Part shown: positions 23,703-34,776 of the stretch, piece after piece | Layout: each line of letters begins with the position of its first letter | How positions within the stretch are numbered: position 1 is the stretch's first letter | Assembly (NCBI GenBank): GCA_006538405.1 | Contig: BJKQ01000001.1 | Coordinates: 4,526,001 to 4,590,000 of the forward strand | Length of the DNA: 64,000 bases | DNA from: Hansfordia pulvinata | Lineage: Eukaryota > Ascomycota > Sordariomycetes > Xylariales | Reading direction: 5' to 3' | Notes under the pieces: model-generated | Database searches by the model: none | Seen by the model: the letters and a program-made list of their open reading frames with translations, nothing else | What the model was told of the DNA's origin: nothing | Made by a program: the position numbers and the translations under genes

Positions 23703-24977
23703 CGAGGGGCCAGAGAACCACATCTCGGCGACAATGTCTGTTCGACGGGTCGAAACGGGTCATCTGTGATGCCGAATCGAACAGAAAGGCTCCGGACCAG
23801 GAGTCGACAGTGGGGACCAAGAGCGGAGGGAAGACGACCACTCCATCGTGATAAGAAGAGACAAACCCTGCGCGCCCTGGTCCCTCTTGCTGGGAAAGAG
23901 GCAGGGGTCGGATGCATGCGCCTGCGAGTGTTGCAGAAGTCTCCGTAATACAATGGGACCGCAGGTCGCCATATGGCGATGAGCAATGCGGCGGCGGCGG
24001 TGGTGGTTCTGGTGATGATGGCGGGCACCTCTCGATATCTTCCGCAGTTGACGAAAGACGGCACACAGGGTCCAGTTGTCAGGTCTCCCCGACCGACTCC
24101 TGACCGGGCCGGACCCACGCCGATGCGTGCCTAAGTAGGTAATCAAGGTCCACGAAAAGCAGCGATGCTTATGGCGATGCCGCCCGCAGGCGACGGCGAG
24201 AGACGCGCGAGTCCCTCCTTGCAGATAGACGTCCGCTTATTACTCGTACCTAGACTGTATACGGGTATCCGCACCTGCTCGCATGAGCACTCGCGATACC
24301 AATAGAGTAGTCCGAGTCCTCGCTCGCTTGTCAGCAAACTCAACTCTTGGTATCTATCAGGTTCCCCACCCGCCATGCCTGGGCGTGCCGGGCCAGGCTC
24401 TTCTGACTACGAGTACTCGCAGTGCCTACCGAAGAATTTTTTACCCCGAACATGGCCTATTATCAGTCGTGCGAGCTGATCAGACGTTGCCGGCTCTCTC
24501 GGAAAGGCACGAGCACAGGGCACAGCACATGAACATCAATGGGCACAGCCTGGCCGGCTCGGCTGAAATCAATAGATGGCGCCACGCACATGCTGGATGG
24601 GAATCTAGGACTGCAATGCGGATATCGTGCCTGTGATGCTGAAGGAACTACGCCGTAAAGAGCCTGGTGAAAAAGCCACCACGCCAGGGTACGCGCCCCT
24701 GCCTCCGCCCCCCTCTTTTGAAGAGAAGAAAAAAAGCCACAGAACGTGCCCACGAGGCATCGCGGCTCTCGAGAACATGGGCACGAGTACCCGTACCCTT
24801 CCTGTCCCACTCCGGTTCATGCAGCCAGCCAGGGAATGCAAATCCAGCATCATCTCGAGGAGCTTCTTCAGGGCGGCGTCCGAGTCGAGAGAAAGGGGGC
24901 TTGGTGCCCAGGCGCGTTCTGCATTACTCGTAGACGAGCAGCCGAGTTTGGTACGCGAAGGCTGCGTCTTCTAACCT

Positions 24978-24998
24978 CCCCCCCCCCCCCCCCCCCCC
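24978..24998. repeat. Homopolymer of 21 C
   Basis: Uninterrupted C tract. Its true length is uncertain given the signs of homopolymer miscalls elsewhere. Confidence 0.9.
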
Positions 24999-27900
24999 TG
25001 TCAACGCAACGCAGTGGTGAGCCCAGAGACTCCTCACAACCCCCATGTCCGCCCGGCACTGGAGTGGTTCCTGCGTCCTCTTGGGCGCCGGGCCTGGCCG
25101 TGGATGCGTCCGTGCCGTTCGTTGGTCGTAGCAGCCCCGTGCGCCCGCCCGTCGACTTTGGTTTGCCACTTATTCATCCATCCCCTATTAGTCGTATCTG
25201 GAAAGCGTTGGGTTCCCACCCGCACCACAGCCTTAGTTCCCTCCTTAGCCTCTGACGCCACGAACCTCTCTCTCAGGTTGGCAAAGAGAAAAAGGCGTTT
25301 CGACGGACGCACGCACTAAGCCCCGCGGAGGAAAACAAGTCGCCGCCTCACGCAGAGGTTGCGCGATATGGGAATTCCCGTAGTGGTGGCACGCGTGGGT
25401 TGCCATATTTCGAGAGGTGCTCGACGACGGGCCAGATGCAGAAGCATCATCGCTTTTCCGCGTACCCATTGTGCGAACATGCAATGCCATGCACCTACGG
25501 ATAGGTGCAGACGGGAGAGCTCGCGCAGATGCTCAACATCAATGATCCATCCCATCGCCCTGTCCGAGCGTGGCCCGCCATGCCGGACCTCCCCTCCCCC
25601 CTCTCCCCCCGGACACCCTGGCGACGCGAGCCAGTGGGCAAACACGCTCAGCGAAAAATCTCACGGCTGCGGCAGCGCGTTCGTTCCTTTCCAACCCACG
25701 ATCCAGACCACTCTCCGGGGCTGTCGCGGCGTGGTGGCACGCACGCGTGGCTACGGAGTAAGAGCAGGCATGGGAGGTTTGCCGGTGAGAAGAGGAACCC
25801 CCACTGACAAAGTGTCCGCTTGACCAGGGGGGGGGGGGAGGCGAGGAACCATGCTCCTCCGTACGGAGAGGTGCCCCCTCCCCACGAGTATCCATCCAGG
25901 TGGCGACGGGACTCACACCTTGGACGGCCGGGCTTTGCGGCGTCTCCGGCCGGAGGTGGCCTGCCATGCGTCGTCCCATGTCGCCATTCACCGTTGGCGA
26001 CCCCGCAAACGCGAGAGCTTGTTCTGTGTGCCCTGTCTACGCGTACGAGTCCCTACCTTACCTGTCTTGACGTTCTCGAGAGCCTGATTACGTAGTAGCC
26101 GTGGCGAAACACACAGCGTGGCCCTCTCTAGTTCTACCCAACCGTGTCCAAAGTCCTGACTACGAGTCCACTAAATGAAACTTACCTAAGGTGGTTACGA
26201 GTAGTCATGTACGAGCACTCGTAGATGATGAGTTTCTCGTCCTCTCAGCCACCACGACCACCATCAAGCGAATTTGCAGGGAATCGGAAAGCTACTCCGT
26301 AGTGCCGTCTGCCAACCCCGCTTAGCTCGCACAGAACGACAGCCTAAGGCGCTTCGGGCTCTAGACTGCGCACGTCCGTGGGTCAGGGCCAGGAACGGGA
26401 GATTTTCTGGATCTCCCCGCCGCCCAAAGCGGGCCAAGGTGCCAAGCTACCCACCCAGGTACGGACAGGGTGGCAGGGGACACAGCTCGTGCCCCTGGCT
26501 TAGGTACGAGTCCTTGTCGAGCTTGTACACCCCCGGCGCCCAAGCACACCGCGGTACACCAAGCACCCAGGTGTGGCACCCAGAGCGGGCTGTCATCACC
26601 GTATCATGCCTAGGGCGCCAGGGTCCTGGGCCCAAGCTTCATGGGGACTAGCCCGGCCCGCCGCCTGTCTCCAACGCCTTCCAGGGTTCGTCCCACGGAA
26701 TGGAACCCAGGCACTTGCGGTACGTACTCCTAGATCAGCGCGGCTGAGGTTTCATCAGCTGGAGAACGCGTCGGGGCTGGCGTCGTATCGCGTGGCGGCC
26801 CGGAACTGTCAGGCGTTCAGCCTCGGTCGTTGGACGAACCATCTGTGTTTTGGTGTGTGTGTGGCTGTGGCTGTCATCCCAAGCCACATCCATCATATTG
26901 GATGTTTCTCTTCCCACGACTTCACAAATCACAAATATCTGCGACACTGAGAGCACAAGCCCATTGCGGCTGGTGAGCATGATGGATGGTCCTTGCGTTT
27001 CCCTCCCTGTCATCCGAATGAGCAAGAGGTTTGTATCGTGGGTGGGAGGTACGTGGATTACTCTGGAAACGCCAATCTCCCAGCATCACGGGACGGGGGC
27101 CCTCACAACACCACACGCTCATGACGGACGGTGCTGTCTTGGGTGGGTAGACTCGCATCGTCAGCTGCAAGGAGGTGGTCCACGTTACGACGACGCGCAT
27201 TTCCGATTCTCCTCGTCGCAAGGGGCGCATACGCTACCACGAATACTCGTAATGACAAATGGGGAGCCGTAAAATTCATCCCTGCCCATGATCCATGGAA
27301 CCTGGGCTCTGGCAATACTACCAAATTTCACCCCTGCCTCGCCCAGCTCATTGTCCAGGGTTGCCGTCTGGGTCTGCAGGCTTGTCATTTTTCTTCATCA
27401 ACCAGGTTTCTGCCAAACAGGTCCACTTCCGACCCCCCTCAGAGATCCCTGCCTCCGAAAGCCAATCCTTCCGGCACTCAGTGCCGCTGCACCACCACCA
27501 CCACCACCACCACAATGCCGTACGAGTCTGCCTTGTCTAGGCCAAGCCTCGTCCCCGCAATCAACATACCCTGTCCACAGCTCTGTTTGCAGGGGAGGGG
27601 GAGGGGGGGTTGAAAGCTCTGCCCCGTACGAAGCTGGTAAGCTCAGCAAGCACAGCTGGGCGGCGTCTCGGACTCGACGCGCACTACTCAGACTTCACCC
27701 TAATAAGACAGAACAAGGGGATAGCAAGCGAGCCTGGCACTCGCACATCGCAGCCAGCGGGAGGAGCAGGGGGGGGGGCAGCTCTTGGTTTTGGGATTTT
27801 CAAATTTCAGAGCTGAGAGAACCCCCCTTCGGCTGTAAGAGGGCGAACCTACTCCAACGAAGAGACGCAATGCCACTCAACAGTGGCTGGCTACGGTTTG

Positions 27901-28073
27901 GCGCACAGGGACAATGGGAAGAACAAAAGAGGTATCAAGATGGCTCCTTTTTTTATAATCTAAATTTTGACACGAAGGGAAGACAGGCGGCTTTTTGGGA
28001 TCTGCTAGAACTCGATATATACAAAAGAACGATATGCAGAGGAGAGGGTGCCGGGCGGGGGAGAGGCGCCGTC

Positions 28074-29799
28074 CTACGCCATGGAAATCTCCTGCCTCTT
28101 CTCGGCCGTAGCCGGGGGCTCTCCGGCCGCCGCCTCCTTGTCGATCAGCGAGTGCTCGTCGAGCTCGTAGAAGCCCTTGGTGTCGTTGTTGGTGCGGGTC
28201 CTCGACTCGCTCCAGTTGCCGCTCCGGGCGTACTCCGACTTCTTCGAGTCGCCGGCGTACGACTTGCCGTACGACGACATCATGCCCTGGATGGTGCCCA
28301 TAGCGTTGGGGAACATGAACTTGAACAGGTGGCGGATGGCGGGCATGCTGGCACAGATCATGCCCAGCTCCGTCTCCCAGATGGACCAGATCGTCACCTC
28401 GACGTATTCCCCTGTGTCGTCGAGTCAGTAAAACTGCGGTTGAGCAGGCGGCAGGGGATGGGGGCGCGGGGAGAGGGGTAAGCGCTGTTTCTTACAGGTC
28501 GGGTTGCTGGTCTTGCCGAGGTTGACAAGGTACGGCAGGCGCATGATGCTGAAAACAGTGACCCTGGGAGACCTAATGTTAGCTCCAGGGGCGGACACGC
28601 GCGAGGTTTGCGGGGACTTACACTATTCCCAAGCTGAACATGACCAGGAGCTGGATCTTCTGTTGCGGCTTGACCTGCAGCTTCCAGAGCTCGGGAGCGG
28701 CATGATGAGGACGGCGATATCGCAGACCATGTTGAGGGCGCCGAACGCGTAGGTCTGGGTGTTGAGGTCGTTGCAGTGGCCCTGGTGCTCCCCGTCCCAG
28801 CTGGTGGCGTTGTAGGAGGCGGGCAGGCACTGCATGCCAGTGGTGAGCAAGGTCGCGGCACCGCTGAGGGCGACAAAGGCGCCCACACCGTAGCACATCT
28901 TCTTGAAGGACCGAGATGGGAAAATGCCCGTCAGGAAGCAGAGGATGGACAGCTTGACACTGTAGAGGTGCACGCTGTACATCATCTGATCAATCCAGAA
29001 CAGCTTCAACAGCCTGTACAGGTTGTCCCATGGCTGGATGTCCCAAATGTTCAGACCAAAGCCGAGATCGGCCACTGCGTTCCAGGTTAGCAACGAGGCC
29101 TTGCAATACGGCATGGGGAGGGGGTCAACTCACGAGTGCAGTGGAGATACAGGTACGGCACGGTAGCGACCTATGAGGCACCAATTTAGTCATTGGTTCA
29201 AACATCGGACCTCGAGATCACCAAACTTACGGCTGCGACCAAGATCAGGTAGTCCTCGGGCTTGAGGTGGCGGACGATGCGCAGCTTGGAGTAGATGCGC
29301 AGCGCCACGGCGATCTCGGCGAGCACGCAGGCGATGATGGCATGCGTCTTGAACCTGGTCTGCTGGCTCTCGACCGGAATGCCGCAGCCAAGGTTTTGGA
29401 CCCTCATCAAGGCTGACCGAGCGGGCGATGTTAGCGGGTGCTCTCTCTCTCTCCTCCCTCCTCCCTCTCTCCAGAACGGGACGGGGCAACAGGTGGCTTG
29501 ACTTACTCAGAGACTCCTTAACGGTGCAGTTGGAAGCCACGCAGAGCTGGGTCAGACCAGCAAAGGTCTGATCGGTGCACAGGCACTCGGAGTCATCCAG
29601 AGTGCACGGGGACTGCGGCAGCGACTGCTGGATACATTGAAGCTGCAAGGAGAGGTCAGCGACTGGAGACCGAGTCGCCCCGGCTCGACGTGAAACTCAC
29701 ACCACAAGCTGGGACCTGGGACGCAAGGTCCATGATGCCGGCTGCACGGCCCACCGCGCACAGGCTGCCGAGCAGCAGCGCGAACGAAAGAAGACGCAT
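28074..29799 (-). CDS. CFEM-domain PTH11-like G-protein-coupled receptor (apparent frameshift)
   Basis: Cell-surface seven-helix receptor of the fungal PTH11 class; the Magnaporthe founder senses surface cues. Seven exons: 29799-29701, 29642-29507, 29412-29231, 29170-29134, 29074-28622, 28563-28496, 28411-28074. After a signal peptide (MRLLSFALLLGSLCAVGRAA) comes a CFEM domain with eight cysteines (PACGLQCIQQSLP; CTLDDSECLC; LCVASNC). Helices follow with the family hallmarks EDYLILVAA, FGLNIWDI and KLSILCFLTGIF, then a hydrophilic tail. All introns are 58-94 bp with GT-AG ends. Within exon 5 the frame breaks between IMPLP and ELWKLQVKPQQKI, at the GGG run 28693-28695 (CCC on the coding strand). 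One added base rejoins both halves and also gives the correct phase into the next intron. Confidence 0.87.
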
Positions 29800-31963
29800 C
29801 TCGGAAGTGGTTACGGGCGGATGCAGCAGGGCGATGACGACAAGGCCGGGCGTGGATGCTGTCTGTTGGTGGCAGGTTGAAGTGCTCGTCAAAGAAGGAC
29901 GCCTGTGTGGGAACGGGAACTGGCTCACGATGGGGAATCCTTCCCAGAGCTTTATAATAGAAGACGTAAAGAAGGGGAGGAGCACGTCTTTGACTGATCA
30001 ACAACGCCACATATGATGAGAGACGCACAAGTTGAGGAATCGCAAAGTCACAAGTCAAAGTCTACTGAGAAGAAGCCCCTGAGAAAGCCCATGGATGTGA
30101 GAGAAGGACTCGAAAAGGGTATGTTATTCGGAATGAACGACCGCCACTGGGCGGGGCAGCTTACGAGTTAATCCTGGTTGACTCGAGCAGGCCTGTCGAA
30201 GAAATCATCTCTTGCAGTTTATGCTGCGTGCCCGCGTACCCGCGGTATTGCCATATGATAGATACTCCGGCCCCCTGGCAGGACCATCGTCAAAGTCGAC
30301 GAATTCGGGTCGTGAGCGCCGCGTGCAAAGACGCGGGGGGAAGAAAACAATAGAGAGAGGGAGCAAGGCTTGCGCCCCGGCCAGCTCCGGCACTATACGG
30401 AGACTCCATCCCAAGCATGCACGAGAGTGGCGCTGGAAGCTCCCCGAGTGGAGCCCAACCCTGTCAACCGTTGAACGGTTCAACGGCGCTTCCACCGTGT
30501 GGGCATAGCGTGGGAGGGCAGAACAGAGAGGCCTGCGGGTTCGGCGGCTGGCCCATCTAACGTATCTCATCGGGGGACGTGAGCGAGGGGGGAGTACGGA
30601 GAGGGGAGCACTGGAGCACCGGCAGACAGAGTCACAGAGTGTCCCCAAGTGGCGTCTCTCCGCACCCAGGTAGTATCCAGGAGAAGGCTACCGGGGTTGG
30701 CACTCATCACCACCACTGCACGGAGTACGAGTTAGGTAAGACGTGGTAAGGTATGGGTAATACATTAAGCATGCAAGGGTTGGAATTCTTCAGCGGGGGC
30801 ACCCTGCTGCTCGCTTAAAGCTTGGACGACGCACTCCACATACGAGTAAATGTGAGCAGGGGTATGGTAATGGGACTACGAGTACTACGGGCGAGCGAGG
30901 GAGTCCTCGAGTGTCGTACGGAGTACTCGTACGGAGGTGCAGAATCCAGATGGCCTCGAGTCCTCGACTGCTGCCGGTGGCCCTCCTCCCCCCCTCCCCC
31001 CGCGCGCCTCCCATGTAAACTCCCGGGACTTGGAAGGTTGGACTGTGGACCTCCCCTGTCTGTGGCGAGGCCTGCACAGTGTTGTCAACCCAGATAGCGG
31101 CCTGGGCCAATCAGGAGGTGGGCGTAATCAGGCGGCATGGTGTGGGGAGTTGGCAATAGCCTCGCCCCCTGTAGCAGGCTTCCGCATCCTGGCGACGGCA
31201 GCGCCACCCACCGCGGTGTCGGGTCGCGGTGCCAGCCCCTTGGAACTCCGCCCGGAGACTTGATCCCGCCCATATAGCTCGGAAGATGCTGACCTGCAAC
31301 CCAGTTGAGGTATGGATGGGTCTGACTGGGTCGGGCGGACTGGGTCCGGACTGGGCCTCTCTCTGCCTGGCTGGGATGTGCCGAGCCCCCCCCCCCGGAC
31401 ACGGTCCGCTGCCGGCCGCTACCGCGTAATACGACTTCATTTCACAGCTTGTTGACGTGGTCGTCGAGTCCCCGTTACGCCCGTCCCCGTCCTCGTCCTC
31501 GTACGCTCACCTGCGAGTCGTCTCAGTCCTCTCGTACCTTTAGTGGGAAGAGGAGGAGCACGCACTGCGCATGCGTGGCCACCCTCACACGCACTGCGCA
31601 GGGGGCACCAATGCCCGTGCCGTCCCTGCCGCCTGAGCTGTCATACCAGGTCCACGTCTTTGCCGGGAAATATTTGACAGGGGAGAGGGGCTTCGATATT
31701 TCTTCCTAGCTTCTGTACCACCGCGTCAACCCTGAGGTTGTTTGATTAGGATAATCTGTTTGGCCCAGGCCTCCTGAAAGGCGGTCATGGTCGGCCACGG
31801 CGTTACATCCGTATAAAGAGGCAGCCCTCCTGAGGCTTGATTCCCAATTGCTCGCTCCTCATTCGCAGTCACTCTTTCCCAGCCACTCTTTCATCTCTCT
31901 CCGAGACCCCACACTCTTTACCATACATCGATCGTGCTGTAGTATCCTGTTGTTTGTTCCATA
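29800..31963. other. Intergenic, divergent promoter between receptor and peroxidase
   Basis: No coding evidence. Contains several TACGAGTA sites around 30.84-30.93 kb and a run of 11 C at 31386-31396; the TATA box of the peroxidase lies at the right end. Confidence 0.5.
31812..31817 (+). promoter_or_regulatory. TATA box of the peroxidase gene
   Basis: TATAAA 152 bp upstream of the ATG. Confidence 0.55.
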
Positions 31964-33482
31964 ATGAAGGCGACCGTTCTGTCCCTGGCCCTCATGGGCG
32001 AGCGCGCCCTCGCGGCGTCTCTGCCTCACGTGGACCCCAACACCAAGATCCCTCTGAATGGCTTCAAGTTCAACGCCCGTGACGGCGCCGACCCCCACTC
32101 CATCCTCGGCCTCGACACTGCTTCGATCCGCAAGCTGGTCGAGTCTGTCCCCGATGCCCTGGGCGGTGTCGTCACCGACTTTGACCCTGAGCAGCAGCTC
32201 GTCGATGGTGAGTTGCTCCGCAGTTCCCCTCTGGTCAATTTGGCTTGACCTGCATCGTTGCGTTGCTGACTCCCCACCAAAGTCCACGGCGACCACGAGT
32301 TCATCGCCCCCGACTGGGAGGCTGGTGACGTCCGCGGTCTCTGCCCCGGCCTGAACACCCTCGCCAACCACAACTACCTCCCCCGCAACGGTGTTGCCAC
32401 TGTAAGTTGTTGCTCCGTCTCTCTCTCTAGGACCGAAACCCCCCCCCTTGAATGGAAGCTAAACCGCCGTCCAGTTCAGCGAGTATGTCACCGCTGTGGG
32501 CAAGGTCTGGGGCATGTCTGCCGACATCTCGGCCGTGCTCACCACGCTGGGTGTCGTGCTCGGCGGCAACCTGGTCTCCGTGTCGCAGGGCGGCTGGTCC
32601 AAGTACATGGACAACGCCCTGAACACCCTGGGCGGCCTGCTCGGCACCCCGCGCGGCCTGGACGGCTGCCACCCCTTCTTCGAGGTCGACGGCAGCCCGA
32701 CCCGTGGTGACCTGTACGGCCCCACGCACAACAACAACGAGATGAACATGGACTACTTCATGGACCTGTACAACCTGCAGAAGGATGCCGAGGACCCCAA
32801 CTACAGCATCGAGGTCCTGTACGAGCACAACAAGAACCGCTGGCACCAGACCATTGCCACCAACCCCTACGCCTGGTTCGGCCCTGCCAGCGGCTGGCTC
32901 GTGCGTGCCAGCCCCTACTCCTTCACGGCCCGCCTCGTCGCCAACCGCTCCGCCGAGTACCCCGACGAGGGCCGCCTGAACAAGGAGAACCTGAAGAGCT
33001 TCTTCTCCGTCTACGGCCCCGAGGAGGACATGAAGTACATCCCCGGACACGAGAGAATCCCCGAGAACTTCTACCGCCGCCGCTTCACCAACTACGGCGT
33101 CCCCGCCAACGCCCTGGACATCATCACCCACAGCCACCCCGAGGTCCTCAGCATCGGCGGCAACACCAACGGCGTCAACACCTTTGTCGGCGTCGACCTG
33201 GACGACCTGTCCGGCGGTGTCCTCAACGCCCAGAACCTGCTCAAGGGCAACAACCTGATCTGCTTCGCCATGAACGCCGTCAAGACCGGCTCCCCCAACG
33301 CCCTGGCCTCGGTCTACAAGAACACCCTGCCCCTGGTCAACACCATCTACGCCGTCATCGAGCCCATCATGGGCAAGCTGGCGTGCCCCACGTACGACGA
33401 CCTGTCTGTCAACGGCACCAGCTGGTTCGAGTACAACAAGAAGACCTTCCCCGGCTTCGCCAAGGCCGGCGGTGGCTGGTAA
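31964..33482 (+). CDS. Secreted heme-thiolate peroxidase (chloroperoxidase family)
   Basis: Family-2 peroxidase/peroxygenase; members use hydrogen peroxide to oxidise or halogenate substrates, and some act in mycotoxin pathways (stcC-like). Three exons (31964-32207, 32283-32401, 32475-33482) give 456 residues. The heme-binding loop is LCPGLNTLANHNYLPRNG with the proximal Cys102, where most relatives have PCP. It is followed by the SxxRxD-type motif (SPTRGD) and THNNNEMNMDYF. The N-terminus is a short signal-like segment (MKATVLSLALMGERALAAS) that unusually carries Glu-Arg within the hydrophobic part. Both introns are 73-75 bp with consensus donors. The protein is longer than the ~250-residue short peroxygenases and fits the longer fungal subgroup. 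Confidence 0.9.
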
Positions 33483-34776
33483 GCAACGACCGCCCTGTGC
33501 GTGTTCCTGCATGTTATGGTTGCGCTTCCCAACCGAAAGGGGGGAGGGGAGTTGGTGATTGAAGCCGATTTAGCCTTTTTATTTTATTTCATGTCCGTAT
33601 TTTATTTAATTTCTTTAGACTTCAATCCAGGTTGAATTCGCTTCACGCCCGTCCTTCTCCGGGGGCTCTGCCCATCGTGTGTAGTGCTGTCCTGTGTGAC
33701 CCTCGTGCCATTCGTGTTGTGTCTTTTGGTTTCGGCTCGCCGACTGGGCCTCAGGTTTCTCTCGGGCCGTGGTACTCGTACCCAGAACCCCTGTCCTTGA
33801 ATCTCGAAGAGCCCGTGCTCGCGCATGGCGTCTGTTGTGGCTGGTGCGCGCTAAACGAGGGCGCTTGTGTGTCGTGGAACAGCTGCTTGTTGCGCTTGTC
33901 AGACAATACTGCGGCTCTGTCCTCCCGAAAGCGGGGAAGCCGCCGTTTCTCTGTGCAAACCCGGGCGCGCCGGATCCTGGTTCCTGATGAAGCGCAAACC
34001 CACGGTAGCCGCGCCGACCAGACAGCGCCGGCCAGCCCGAATGACCTCCACCTCCGGCCGACGGTCTCTGTGTTCTCTGTCCGTCCGCTACAATAGCTGC
34101 TGCCTGTGGCCGACTCAGGATTCGGGTGCCAAGCCATATAGTAGTACATTACAGTACGAGAACTCAGCAAAGTCGCTTGGCTGTCCATTTACTCGTACCC
34201 GCTGCGGGCCATCCGCGGTGCAAGGCAATGTTGGAAACGGACTGGGTTGAAGAATCCTACGGTCGCAATCGGGCATGTCTGCCGAACGAACGAACGGGGG
34301 GGCCCCGCCCTCCCTCCTGGACCTCTGGCCTCCCAGCATCAGCCCAGCAATGGCCCCGGCCGCCCGGCTCCACGGCGACCCCGTGTTCACGGTAACCCCA
34401 AGCCAAGCTTACTCGTAGGTCCCCGCGAGCTAGCAGAGGACCCCGAGAGCTAGGCAGTAGTGAGCATTAGTAGTCGTTGCAGTACGTAGTCAATAGGTAG
34501 GTGAGTACGGAGTAGGCATCATCCCATGTCGCGAGAGGGGTTCTTGAGGTTGGGGGATTCCATCCAATGCTGGCCCGCGTTGATAACAAACCCCACGGCC
34601 GCGCCACCCGCGCGCCGACGAGAGAACGCATTACCACGGGTTTCGCTGACCGCAGGCGGCTTCAACGTTTGCTTTCTCGAGACCTGCGCCAACCCCGAGC
34701 CTGCCTTTCGCCCAGCGACACTCGCCAGCGATTCACTGATTTCCTGCTTCGTTTCCTTCTTCCTCGTGCAGCAGCC
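33483..34776. other. Intergenic
   Basis: 3' region of the peroxidase and promoter of the acyltransferase. TACTCGTA sites occur at 34190 and 34410; nothing else stands out. Confidence 0.5.

Larger units (their letters stand above)
20980..28073. other. 7-kb gene-free region rich in simple repeats
   Basis: Holds CAG, CAC/ATC and homopolymer tracts, a 61-bp tandem duplication and many TACGAGTA-type sites. No frame shows domains or spliceable structure. It separates the TmpA-like gene from the CFEM receptor. Confidence 0.5.

Noticed and set aside
27288..28481. 397-codon plus-strand frame overlapping the last exons of the CFEM receptor
   Set aside because: Antisense to a gene with well-supported introns and family motifs; contains a poly-His stretch caused by a CAC repeat.
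34567..34776. N-terminal extension of the acyltransferase by 70 residues
   Set aside because: Arg-rich, non-homologous; the ATG at 34777 has a far better start context.
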